Of a DNA stretch of 14,116 bases, positions 1 through 7,417 are shown in pieces. This stretch comes from Bacteroidales bacterium (lineage in GTDB: Bacteria; Bacteroidota; Bacteroidia; Bacteroidales; Muribaculaceae), in assembly GCA_004552395.1 (NCBI GenBank), contig SFOK01000037.1, positions 1 to 14,116 of the forward strand, written 5' to 3'. Numbering within the stretch: the stretch's first letter is position 1; each line of letters begins with the position of its first letter. A program made the translations under genes and the position numbers. Below the pieces are notes generated by a model. That model had not been told where the DNA came from. It was given only the letters and a program-made list of their open reading frames with translations, and searched no databases.

Positions 1-510
1 GTTGAGCACCTGAGTGGTGGGCACGTCGGCTTCCTCGATCACATATTTGGCGCCTCGGGAACCGTTCTCGTTGCCGGCTTTATAGTAGATGCCGAAACGG
101 TCGAGCATTTCGCCCACATTGATCTGATATTTGTCGGAGAAGACCTCGCGACCGTCGAGATACTCGTAAGCGGGTATCTTGCCGTCCACCACCAGGCCGA
201 GCATTATGCGGAAGAGATTTTCCTGACCGTCCACCACATCTTCGGGGAAATAGAGGGGTGCGTTTTTCGCTTTGGAGAGGTCGATCTGACGATATATCTG
301 GCGCATGTAGGCAAGGTCGGCGTCGGAAGCCTCGGGGGTGTCGAAGAATGCCTGCATTCTCTCGGTGACACGCCCGTTGCCCTGTGTCTGCTGCGCTTTG
401 CGGTCCTTGGCTGTGCGTCGGCGCACAGTTCCGGCCGATTCCACCTGCGCCACGCTGCTGAGGGCGGTGGCTGCCACAGTGGCCATTATCAAAAGAGTGC
501 GGAGTTTCAT
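1..510 (-). CDS. gldN: GldN/PorN, T9SS periplasmic ring component (3' end cut by window)
   Basis: This is the N-terminal 170 residues of a GldN/PorN protein; the remainder lies beyond position 1. In characterised systems GldN/PorN binds the lipoprotein GldK/PorK to form the large ring under the outer membrane. The ATG at 510-508 opens a Sec signal peptide (MKLRTLLIMATVAATALSSVAQ, probable cut after SVA). A basic stretch (RRRTAKDRK) follows, then the conserved GldN body, including FFDTPEASDADLAYMRQIYR, NAPLYFPE and the DGREVFSDKYQINV segment. Full-length family members are about 300-360 residues, so roughly half is present. It is the last visible gene of the minus-strand T9SS operon, 114 bases after gldM, the usual position. 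Its identity rests on both sequence and gene order. No internal stop or frameshift is seen. Confidence 0.93.
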   Translation of the reverse strand, partial: MKLRTLLIMATVAATALSSVAQVESAGTVRRRTAKDRKAQQTQGNGRVTERMQAFFDTPEASDADLAYMRQIYRQIDLSKAKNAPLYFPEDVVDGQENLFRIMLGLVVDGKIPAYEYLDGREVFSDKYQINVGEMLDRFGIYYKAGNENGSRGAKYVIEEADVPTTQVLN

Positions 511-624
511 AAGTCGGAATTCGTATGTTTGGCCGGGAGGGGAGCTTTAAGGGAGCGCTCCCGGACGATGTTGCTGATTAATTTCTGCCGGACGGAGCCG
601 GGGTGTCCGATAAAGCGGAAACGG

Positions 625-2214
625 TTAGTTGAGGGTGACCTCCATGGGCGGTATGTCGCGGGTGATACCGTCGGGACCCTTGGCCTTTATGCCGGTGATG
701 AAGAAGCTCTTGCCCACTCTCAGGCGCTTGAACTGCTCGATCTGGCGTGCCGAAAAGTGGCTTCCGTTGGAATTCTCCGGTATGGCGTTGCCCATAGAGT
801 CGAAGAATACCGTCTGGAAAGATACCACCTGATAGGTGATGTTGAGGATACCGTCGTCGAGTGCGGCGCTCACACCGGATGCGCTCATGAGCTGAGCCTT
901 GGCCAGACGCTTGGGCGAGCCTTTGTACTGGTTCACGTTGCCCTGGGCGTCCTTCACCGCGATGTAGGGTAGCGGGTCGGGGAGCTTGCGGATGCGGAAC
1001 CGCATGGAGCCCACATTCATGTTGCGGCCGTCGACCGTAGCCGATACCTTGATGTCGCACTCGGTGCCTACCTGCGAGACGTGAGCCACCCAGAGATCGC
1101 CCTTGCGGGTGAGCGAGCCGCTCGTGATAGTGGCGGTGACATCCTTCATGGCCACACCGGGCACTGATATGCTGATCGGGTTGTCGATACCGGCGTAAAG
1201 CACATTCATCATGGTGGGAGAGATGGTGGCCATAGGCTCTATGACGGTATACGACGATTTGAACGGGTATTTCGAGGCCGAACCGTCGGCGCTGAACACT
1301 TCTATGAAGCCGGAGTAGTCGAAGGTGCCGGTGCTGCCGGCGGTCACTTCAAAGCGGCCGTTGGGTATCTCGCGGCCGCCCACCACTATGCGGGGGCGCT
1401 GTGTGGAGTCTATGGCTGCGAGCACAATGTCGGCGCTGTATTTGCCGCCGCGTATGAGCATGGTCGACTGGGGAATCACGTAAGCGTTGAGCTTATTGAC
1501 TCTCACGTCGGTGGGGTCGATCGAGTAGAGCGAACCGACGGAGTTGAGGATGCTCGAGAGACCTTCGGACTCGGCCTGGCGCAGATTGTTCTGCACGTGG
1601 GTGAGGAAGGTGACGGCTGCTATGGCCGGCATATTCTCGAAGTTCACCTGCTCCCAGGTTGTGGCGCCTATGGTGCCCGGGGCTGCCTTTACGGTGGTGG
1701 AAAGCATGCGCTCGAAAGCCTTGCGCTTCTCGGGGTCGGTGATGAGTGTGAGCACATATTTGCGGTATGCGTCGATCGACTCGCGGAGCTTCTTGCCGCG
1801 GTTGTTCATCGGGTTGAGAAGCACATCGGTCGAGGAGTTGAGGTTATCCTCGTTGATGAGGTGGTGATAGTCGCCCTGAGGGCCGTCGGCGTTGCGGGCT
1901 ATGGCTATTTTTATGTTCTCGATCTCGGTGTAGAGCGTCGAGGTGCGCCGGCGAAGGTCGGTGCCTTTTTCGAGCCATGGGCCCACCATCTCGGGGTTCT
2001 CGCGGTGGAGCTGCTCCAGATAGCGGAACTGGGCCTCGTTGCGGGCTGTAAGATTCTCCGTAGTGGTCTGCAGGCCCTGCTGCACCTGCCTGAAGCCGTT
2101 GAGCACATCGCTCGATACGTTCAGGGCAAGCATGGCCGTGAGGACGATGTACATAAGGTTGATCATCCTCTGGCGGGGCGACATTCTCGCTACGTTATTG
2201 CTTCCTCCTGCCAT
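625..2214 (-). CDS. gldM: GldM/PorM, T9SS motor stalk protein
   Basis: This 529-residue protein matches GldM/PorM (usually about 510-530 residues). The N-terminus is diagnostic: a short cytoplasmic tail with SPRQRMINLMY followed by one transmembrane helix at about residues 17-35 (INLMYIVLTAMLALNVS). The rest is periplasmic and is expected to fold into the D1-D4 domains; a helical part is visible to about residue 230, then beta-rich segments. In the established model the GldM helix dimer sits inside the GldL pentamer and the long periplasmic part carries torque or conformational change to the GldK/GldN ring. The ATG at 2214 is the only sensible start because it gives the family-typical MAGG beginning. 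It follows gldL by 70 bases and precedes gldN by 114. The frame is intact, with no unusual features. Confidence 0.97.
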   Translation of the reverse strand: MAGGSNNVARMSPRQRMINLMYIVLTAMLALNVSSDVLNGFRQVQQGLQTTTENLTARNEAQFRYLEQLHRENPEMVGPWLEKGTDLRRRTSTLYTEIENIKIAIARNADGPQGDYHHLINEDNLNSSTDVLLNPMNNRGKKLRESIDAYRKYVLTLITDPEKRKAFERMLSTTVKAAPGTIGATTWEQVNFENMPAIAAVTFLTHVQNNLRQAESEGLSSILNSVGSLYSIDPTDVRVNKLNAYVIPQSTMLIRGGKYSADIVLAAIDSTQRPRIVVGGREIPNGRFEVTAGSTGTFDYSGFIEVFSADGSASKYPFKSSYTVIEPMATISPTMMNVLYAGIDNPISISVPGVAMKDVTATITSGSLTRKGDLWVAHVSQVGTECDIKVSATVDGRNMNVGSMRFRIRKLPDPLPYIAVKDAQGNVNQYKGSPKRLAKAQLMSASGVSAALDDGILNITYQVVSFQTVFFDSMGNAIPENSNGSHFSARQIEQFKRLRVGKSFFITGIKAKGPDGITRDIPPMEVTLN

Positions 2215-2284
2215 TTGTCAGTGTGTGGGATTCTTGTATTGAAGGTGTCGGGTTAGTGTGAGTTGAGAGTGAGGCTGCTGCGGT

Positions 2285-3292
2285 TCAGTCGGAATTGCGG
2301 GTGAAGGGGTTCTGCACCGGGCGGTGTTCGGGCCGGGGAGCGGCGGCCTGCTGCGGCGCGGCGGCTGCTGCGGCCATGGGGTTATACATGTTCACCGTCA
2401 TGGCGGTGATCATCTTCTCATACACGGAGTTGAGCTGCTTCATGTAGCGGGCCATCTTCTCGGTCTCTTCGCAATAGTGCGACGACTCGTTGGCCGATTT
2501 CTCGTACATGTCGCGGATATCCTTGAGGCCGCGGTTCACACGGTCGATATTGTCGAGCTGCGAGCTGATGCTCTTGAGCTGTATCTCGTAGATAGTGTTC
2601 AGGCCGCTGATGTTGCGGTTGAGGTTCTCCATCTCCTGCACATAGCCGGTTGAGGACTGTGTGATCGACTGGCTGTTGGCCGTGATGGCGGAGTAGGACT
2701 GCAGCAGAGTCTCGCTCACCTGATTGAGGGCCTCGGTGGTCTGGCGCAGGCGGGCCATCTGGTCGGCGATGCCCGACATGGACTCCAGATACTGCGAGGT
2801 GGCTGAGGTGAGTTCGGCCATCCGGGAGAGCTGCTCCGAAGCGGCCGACATGCGGGCTATGCTTTCGCGCAGCGAGATGGTGTCTTCCTCGCTCAGGGCC
2901 GCGGCGGGTATGCCGGTGGTCTGTTCCACATCGCGGGCGCGGGGTCCGTATCCGGCCGTGCCGTTGGCTCCGGTGTAGACGATCTGTTCGCCTTCGGGGC
3001 CGGTGAAGTCGGGGCGGTCGTTCTCATCGTGAGAGTCGAGGATGGGGAACACATCTTCCCATGCATATTCTTTAGGCGGACGGTCGAAAGCTGTGAGCAC
3101 GAACATGGCGATCTCGGTGCCCATGCCGACGCAGAGCAGAGTGTTGCCGCCGGGGAGATGGAGTATCTTGAAGAGCGCGCCCCAGATAACTACGGCGGCG
3201 CCGATAGAGTAGGCGAAGTTAAAGAAGCGCTGACCCTTGGTGCCTCCCAGGAAGCGCTCTATGCTGTTGCGGTATTTTCTGATTCTTCCCAT
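2285..3292 (-). CDS. gldL: GldL/PorL, T9SS proton-channel motor subunit
   Basis: This 335-residue inner-membrane protein has two N-terminal transmembrane helices (about 25-45 and 52-69) and a long cytoplasmic coiled-coil region (about 120-290). The segment YSIGAAVVIWGALFKILH is the GldL signature. Residues equivalent to those reported as functionally important in Flavobacterium GldL appear conserved: Tyr28, Lys42, His45 and, in helix 2, Glu60 (in GMGTEIAMF). Glu60 is the membrane-buried acid proposed to bind protons. The loop between the helices is about four residues shorter than in Flavobacterium. The C-terminus is an Ala/Gln/Pro-rich tail (about 305-335) of low complexity. The length is well above Flavobacterium GldL (about 215) and closer to Porphyromonas PorL (about 309). 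It lies between gldK (55-base gap) and gldM (70-base gap). Confidence 0.97.
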   Translation of the reverse strand: MGRIRKYRNSIERFLGGTKGQRFFNFAYSIGAAVVIWGALFKILHLPGGNTLLCVGMGTEIAMFVLTAFDRPPKEYAWEDVFPILDSHDENDRPDFTGPEGEQIVYTGANGTAGYGPRARDVEQTTGIPAAALSEEDTISLRESIARMSAASEQLSRMAELTSATSQYLESMSGIADQMARLRQTTEALNQVSETLLQSYSAITANSQSITQSSTGYVQEMENLNRNISGLNTIYEIQLKSISSQLDNIDRVNRGLKDIRDMYEKSANESSHYCEETEKMARYMKQLNSVYEKMITAMTVNMYNPMAAAAAAPQQAAAPRPEHRPVQNPFTRNSD

Positions 3293-3347
3293 AGTTAGAA
3301 ATATGCGGGGGATATATCTTAAGTGAAAATTCTGAGTTCCGGAGAGG

Positions 3348-4835
3348 TTAATTCTTGCGTTTCTTGCCGCGCTGGAAGCCTACCTGCGAACGGACATTGC
3401 GGAAGCCGATGTAGGAGCGCTGTTCGTTCTGATACTCCCACTGGCGCAGGTCGCTGCGCAGATTGTTGGCCACATCTTTCCAGGATCCGCCGCGCACAAT
3501 CTTGCGTTTCATCTTGTAGGGATCCTCCTTGGCGGCGTCGTAGCGGTACTCGGGGTTGAGGTCGGAGGTGAGCTTGCTGACGCTCTCGGTGTAGGCCGTC
3601 GAGGTCCATTCGCTCACATTGCCGGCCATGTCGTAGAGGCCGAAGTCGTTGGGCGCGAAGGAGCCCACCTTCGAGGTTATAAGGTGGCCGTCCTGCACGA
3701 AGTTGCCCTCCATAGGCTTGAAGTTGGCGTAGAAGCAGCCGCGCTCGTCCATGGGAACCATCTCCTCCCAGGGGTAGGAGCTTTCGGAGTTGCCGGCGCG
3801 AGCGGCGTATTCCCATTCTGCCTCGGTGGGGAGGCGGAAGGGCTCCACATAGACCCCTTCGCGGCCGAGGCTGCGCTTCAGGAAGTCGGTGCGCCAGTTG
3901 GAGAAGGCGTTGGCCTGCTCCCAGCTCACGCCCACCACCGGATAGTCGTTGTAGCCGGCGTGGGAGAAGTACATGCGGGTGTAGGGCTCGTTGTAGGCAT
4001 TGTCGAAGTCGTTGATCCAGGCCGTGGTGTCGGGATACACGTTGACAATGTATGTGTTCAGGAAGTCGTAGTCGCCGGTGAGCGGACGGCTCACAGTCTC
4101 GCGCACTATGCGACCCTCGTCGTCGAAGTAGGCGGTGTCCTTGCTGATAGTGGGGAGCGTGTAGTCCACTTCGTGGTCTGTGTTGTAGTCGCGGCGGGTG
4201 GCGTCCAGACGGTTCTTGCGCTTGGCGGCGGCTGTGTGGTTGAAGATCTCGTAGCGGTAGTTGAGCTGCGTGGGGTCGAGCTCGCGGCGGCCGGTGATCG
4301 GGTTGGTGCGGTAGACACTTTCGATGGCGCGCTGCTCATCCTCGTTGGCGTTGCGCCAGGGGATGTTCTTGCTCCAGTTCAGGTAAGGCTTTATGGGGTT
4401 GCCCTCCTTGTCCTCCTCGATCTTGAACTCCTCGTTGCCACCGTAGGCCGGGTCGGCGAGTCGCTCGCGGATGATGGAGTCGCGCACCCACAGCACGAAC
4501 TGCTTGTATTTGGAGTTGGTGACCTCGGTCTCGTCCATCCAGAAGGCGTCCACACTCACGCCGCGCTGGTCGGCCTTGATGTTCCATGTGGAGTCGTCGG
4601 CAGCGGGGCCCATCTTGATGGAGCCGCGGTCCACGAGCACCATGCCGTAAGGCGTGGGTTCGGTGTAGGAGCTGCCGGCCACACCGGTGACTTCGCCGCC
4701 GGCGTTGCTGCCCCCTTTCGAAGAGAAGCATGAGGTGAGGGCCAGCGCCGTGGAGAGACAGATGGCGCCGGCTGCCAGGCCCCGCATGAAGCGGCGCCCG
4801 GCAGAGCTGAATATTATGGAATCTGTATGCTTCAT
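3348..4835 (-). CDS. gldK: GldK/PorK, T9SS ring lipoprotein with FGE-like fold
   Basis: This 495-residue protein has a lipoprotein signal peptide. The hydrophobic stretch at about 19-33 ends in the lipobox LTSC, so Cys36 should be lipidated and anchor the protein in the outer membrane. From about residue 62 on it matches the formylglycine-generating-enzyme/sulfatase-modifying fold: YGMVLVDRGSIKMG (63-76), DETEVTNSKYKQF (101-113), GVSWEQANAFSNW (302-314), RLPTEAEWEYAAR (334-346), DFGLYDMAGNVSEW (397-410) and VRGGSW (447-452). The mature chain appears to have only two cysteines, the lipidated one and Cys367, and none follows the GGSW motif. Catalytic FGE chemistry is therefore not expected, in line with a structural ring role. 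The ATG at 4835 is used here; Met17 (position 4787) would also leave a usable signal peptide. It is followed by gldL and preceded by porP. Confidence 0.96.
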   Translation of the reverse strand: MKHTDSIIFSSAGRRFMRGLAAGAICLSTALALTSCFSSKGGSNAGGEVTGVAGSSYTEPTPYGMVLVDRGSIKMGPAADDSTWNIKADQRGVSVDAFWMDETEVTNSKYKQFVLWVRDSIIRERLADPAYGGNEEFKIEEDKEGNPIKPYLNWSKNIPWRNANEDEQRAIESVYRTNPITGRRELDPTQLNYRYEIFNHTAAAKRKNRLDATRRDYNTDHEVDYTLPTISKDTAYFDDEGRIVRETVSRPLTGDYDFLNTYIVNVYPDTTAWINDFDNAYNEPYTRMYFSHAGYNDYPVVGVSWEQANAFSNWRTDFLKRSLGREGVYVEPFRLPTEAEWEYAARAGNSESSYPWEEMVPMDERGCFYANFKPMEGNFVQDGHLITSKVGSFAPNDFGLYDMAGNVSEWTSTAYTESVSKLTSDLNPEYRYDAAKEDPYKMKRKIVRGGSWKDVANNLRSDLRQWEYQNEQRSYIGFRNVRSQVGFQRGKKRKN

Positions 4836-4884
4836 AAATTCGTGATTATATTGAATCGCTCCGGCTGGCGGGGAGGGCCCCGGT

Positions 4885-5928
4885 TTACATCAGCCTGATG
4901 GAGCGGTGACGGTTGCGGTTCTTTTTAGAGAAGTCGATCTTGAGCCGGTAGCCGGCCATGATCTCGTGGGTGCCGCTGCTGGCCTTGGCTATGGCGTTGA
5001 GCGGATACTCGTAGACATATCCCAGGTAGAAGTTTCGGTATTCGGCGCCGAGTTCGGCCTTGATGGCCGAGTCGTAGCGGTAGCCCACACCGACGGTGAG
5101 GAAATTGTTGTAGCGCACCCTGAGGTCGGCCTGGCCCGTGAAGTCGGTGAAATCGTAGGCCAGCATGAGCGAGGGCTCTAACTCAAACAACGTATTATTG
5201 AGCCTGATATTGCCTCCGCCCATCAAATAAAGGGTGCGTGTGAGCTCCGTCTCGAAGTATTCAAGCTCCTCGGCGTCGCTGCCCGAGGCGGTCTCCACTT
5301 TGAGCTTCACGGAGGGCTGCAGCAGGTGCAGGCCGCCGATGCCGCCCCACCATTTCCCGCGGGTATACCATATCCCGGCGCCCAGGTCGAAGGCCGAGCC
5401 GGTCACATCCTGTGTGGGGATAGCCTCGTCGGTTCCTTCGTGGAAATCGTCGTCGTCGGGGAGCACCACATCGGAGCCCTTGAACTTTTGGTTGAAGTAG
5501 CTGCCCTGCACACCGACGGAGAGTGTGCCCTTGAAAAGCTTTATCTTGTAAGAGGCCTGCAGACTCACATCGAGGTTCGAGAAGAGGCCGCGCGAGTCGG
5601 AGCCTACTACGGCGCCCACACCGAGCCGCTTCTTGCCGATCTGAAACGGCATGTCGCCCACAAGGAAGAAATCCTTGGGCGCGTTGTCTATGCCGATCCA
5701 CTGCAAGCGGGTGCCGGCCCTGACGCGCAGGAAGTCGGTGGATCCCGTGGCGCCGGCGTTGTAGAGCGTCGTGGCCTCGTAATACTGGCCCAGCTGCGCG
5801 TCGGCCGTTTGTGCTGAAGCCGCGGCCGCACCTGTCAGGGCGCAGGCGAGCAGGACCGCGAGGCGGCGTAAGCGCCGGGCAGCGGAGCCCGGGGCGGTGC
5901 GTAGCGATATGTGAGCCGGATAGTTCAA
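4885..5928 (-). CDS. porP: PorP/SprF-family T9SS outer-membrane protein, TTG start
   Basis: This 347-residue protein belongs to the PorP/SprF family of outer-membrane beta-barrels. In known systems it sits with the GldK/GldN ring and is encoded directly upstream of gldK, as here (49-base gap). A basic, Arg-rich n-region and hydrophobic core (about 22-36) end in ASAQ, giving probable cleavage after residue 39. The family-type start QLGQYYEATTLYNAG follows, then alternating beta strands such as LGVGAVVGSDSRGLFSN, LSVGVQGSYFNQKF and LTVGVGYRYDSAIKAELGAEY. The chain ends in an unusual basic tail (KKNRNRHRS). No ATG exists in this frame between the upstream in-frame stop (5944-5946) and the signal peptide. 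The TTG at 5928-5926 is therefore the best start, and the signal peptide supports it. It lies 21 bases after porT, so co-transcription is very likely. Confidence 0.9.
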   Translation of the reverse strand: MNYPAHISLRTAPGSAARRLRRLAVLLACALTGAAAASAQTADAQLGQYYEATTLYNAGATGSTDFLRVRAGTRLQWIGIDNAPKDFFLVGDMPFQIGKKRLGVGAVVGSDSRGLFSNLDVSLQASYKIKLFKGTLSVGVQGSYFNQKFKGSDVVLPDDDDFHEGTDEAIPTQDVTGSAFDLGAGIWYTRGKWWGGIGGLHLLQPSVKLKVETASGSDAEELEYFETELTRTLYLMGGGNIRLNNTLFELEPSLMLAYDFTDFTGQADLRVRYNNFLTVGVGYRYDSAIKAELGAEYRNFYLGYVYEYPLNAIAKASSGTHEIMAGYRLKIDFSKKNRNRHRSIRLM

Positions 5929-5949
5929 GGCTTGAGTCTGCGGTTATAA

Positions 5950-6705
5950 TTATTCAAAATAGAAAGTGAATACGATCATGTTGCTTTTGACTTTGCTCAG
6001 CGCGTTGGTCATCTTGATGGCTTCGGGATCGTCCTGCAGATCGGGCCGGTCGTGGCGCAATATGTCGGAGAGGCCGAAACAGAATTTCACCTCCGGGTTG
6101 AACTTGAAGAAGGGGAGGTAGAAGTCGCAGCCCAGGCCGAGTGTGAGGTAGAAATCAGCCGAGTTGAACTGCAGCGGCTCGGGGCGCTTCTTGCCTACAT
6201 CGAAAGCCGCCATGACGCCTGCCGTGACGTAAGGACGAGAGTTCTTGTAGCGGTCGCCCGAGATCTTGAGATCGAGTGGCACCACCACATAGGCCGACTT
6301 TATGTTCTGCTTGTTGGTGACGCCCGAGTTGGACTCGATCATGGTCACATTCTTGTTGCCGAAATACATGCCCGGGCTGAGCCTGAGGTTGAAATATTGA
6401 TGCAGACGCAGGTCGGCGAGCACATTGACGCAGAAGCCCGGTGAATAGCCGGGCACCTCGGCATACCAGTTCTGGCCGTCGGGCGAAGGCTCTCCGTTGT
6501 GCGTGAATTTGAGGTCCTGAAAGTGCATGCCCACAGAGAAGCCCAGATGGAGCTTCTTCATGTCGGCATAGGGACGATTGTAGAGAAAGTCGTTCCTGCG
6601 CTGAGCCTGCGCCGCCGCAGGGAGCAGGACAGCGAGCAGCAGAAGCGCCGCCTGAAGCCACTTGTATTTAAGAAGCCACTGATATTTAATCCTTCTCCGG
6701 TTCAT
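5950..6705 (-). CDS. porT: PorT-like T9SS outer-membrane beta-barrel protein
   Basis: This 251-residue exported protein has a signal peptide (core about 16-31, probable cut after residue 34 in AAAQAQ) and a predicted small outer-membrane beta-barrel. The start of the mature part, RPYADMKKLHLGFSVGMHFQ, resembles the RPY...HFGF beginning of PorT/SprT proteins. The length (about 245 in Porphyromonas PorT) and the C-terminal strand ending in an aromatic residue (IVFTFYFE) also fit. PorT is required for T9SS function, although its exact role is less clear than that of the KLMN core. The ATG at 6705 is chosen; a TTG codon directly before it (6708) is in frame but unnecessary. As the first gene of the cluster it probably follows the operon promoter. 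A generic PorT-family barrel (OMP_b-brl_2) with another role cannot be excluded from sequence alone, but its place ahead of porP favours a T9SS role. Confidence 0.75.
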   Translation of the reverse strand: MNRRRIKYQWLLKYKWLQAALLLLAVLLPAAAQAQRRNDFLYNRPYADMKKLHLGFSVGMHFQDLKFTHNGEPSPDGQNWYAEVPGYSPGFCVNVLADLRLHQYFNLRLSPGMYFGNKNVTMIESNSGVTNKQNIKSAYVVVPLDLKISGDRYKNSRPYVTAGVMAAFDVGKKRPEPLQFNSADFYLTLGLGCDFYLPFFKFNPEVKFCFGLSDILRHDRPDLQDDPEAIKMTNALSKVKSNMIVFTFYFE

Positions 6706-6933
6706 CAATAATTAAACGCACCCCGTCGCCGATTATTGCGCGACATGGCCATTTGGGCGCTTGGTCGCTGCCGGGGCGCCTCTTTCAACCGGACAGCTTG
6801 CACGAAGGAACCCGGAGATCTGCTCGAAATCGGCTTGGACGAAGCTGTGAATAATACTTTGAAAAAAATACGTGCGACAATGAACCATGCGGCAAACAAT
6901 TTGTAAATAAATCAAACCATAACTTAAAATATT
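6706..6933. other. Divergent intergenic region between porT and the small lipoprotein gene
   Basis: These 228 bases separate the minus-strand T9SS operon from plus-strand genes, so both directions should have promoters here. The porT-proximal part (6706-6800) is GC-rich; the part from about 6845 is AT-rich and begins the island described below. A minus-strand reading frame (6899-6705) runs through it, but its composition does not look coding. Apart from the weak promoter candidate on the minus strand I see no clear site. Confidence 0.6.
6863..6896 (-). promoter_or_regulatory. Possible promoter of the T9SS operon
   Basis: On the minus strand, TTTG (6896-6893) is followed after 22 bases by TATTTTTT (6870-6863), a partial match to the Bacteroidota -7 element TAnnTTTG. 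The spacing is slightly longer than the usual 19-21. It would give a leader of about 150 bases before porT. No better site was found between 6706 and 6933, so this is a weak candidate. Confidence 0.2.
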
Positions 6934-7231
6934 ATGAAAAAGACTAAGTTTTTCTTTTTATTAGCCTTTTCGGTATGTATGATTTCATTCGTGAGTTGTT
7001 CGCAAGAAGAACCGCAGTTTAAAGATGTAACAAGTCTCAAAAAAGCAAGCTAATGAGCCGGCAGATCAATTGGACGTGGCCGCACTTTATCAGGCGGCTT
7101 TGCAAGAATTTTCAGAAATAGGCCATGATTCAAACGGAACATTCAGAAAGCCTCAAGAAGATTATCTGAACGGGTACTTGGCGGGTTTTGCAGTTGTGAT
7201 ATCAGGAATTTTGGTTTCATGTTATGCTTAG
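6934..7231 (+). pseudogene. Small lipoprotein gene, apparently frameshifted
   Basis: The ATG at 6934 opens a 39-codon frame ending at TAA 7051-7053: MKKTKFFFLLAFSVCMISFV then SCSQEEP. It is a clear lipoprotein signal with lipobox FVSC and Cys22. The sequence then continues as a convincing open frame in the +1 register from about 7031 to TAG 7229-7231. That part is rich in Asp/Glu/Gln (ANEPADQLDVAALYQAAL) and ends in a hydrophobic stretch (YLAGFAVVISGILVSCYA). The +1 frame has a stop at 7028-7030, so the switch falls within 7031-7050, which contains an A6 run at 7039-7044. Removing one A would give one continuous product of about 98 residues. The simplest reading is a one-base insertion, either a real mutation or a sequencing error; programmed frameshifting is not excluded. 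Its function is unknown and I do not recognise the family. Codon use is AT-rich, unlike the neighbours. Confidence 0.55.
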
Positions 7232-7237
7232 AAGATT

Positions 7238-7383
7238 ATGGGACTCAGTGAATTAGGAGGTATATTAATTGTGGGTGGCAGCTTGATTCAGTTGCTGTTT
7301 TTTAGAAGAAAAGTTTAATTTTGGCATCGATTGGATTTGTATGCCTGATAGTCGGCCTATTTGTTAAAAAGCAACTTTTCTGA
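7238..7383 (+). pseudogene. Small two-helix membrane protein gene, apparently frameshifted
   Basis: Only six bases after the previous stop, an ATG at 7238 opens 26 codons (MGLSELGGILIVGGSLIQLL then FFRRKV, TAA 7316-7318). This is one hydrophobic helix followed by a basic turn. In the -1 register a second helix follows (SLILASIGFVCLIVGLFVKK), ending at TGA 7381-7383; that frame is closed upstream by TAG 7303-7305. Joining the frames near the A4 run at 7309-7312 gives a tidy two-helix hairpin protein of about 48 residues with an RRK loop. The site lacks an obvious canonical -1 slippery heptamer in the right register, so a one-base deletion or sequencing error is more likely than recoding. A terminator follows at 7418. 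Function and family are not recognised. The tight spacing suggests it forms an operon with the lipoprotein. Confidence 0.5.
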
Positions 7384-7417
7384 AGCCATTGTGCGAAAAC
7401 CATATTTCCGAATATTT

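Noticed and set aside
551..562. 12-base palindrome GGGAGCGCTCCC between gldM and gldN
   Set aside because: A 12-base palindrome is expected a few times by chance in 14 kb of GC-rich DNA; no loop or T run, so not called a terminator.
3684..4733. 349-codon open frame antisense to gldK
   Set aside because: gldK is certain from its motifs. The antisense product is Val/Gly/His-rich in the pattern expected from the reverse complement of GC-biased codons and shows no domain.
6705..6899. 64-codon minus frame upstream of porT
   Set aside because: It uses intergenic DNA with a sharp composition change, no conserved look, and its end abuts porT; treated as chance.
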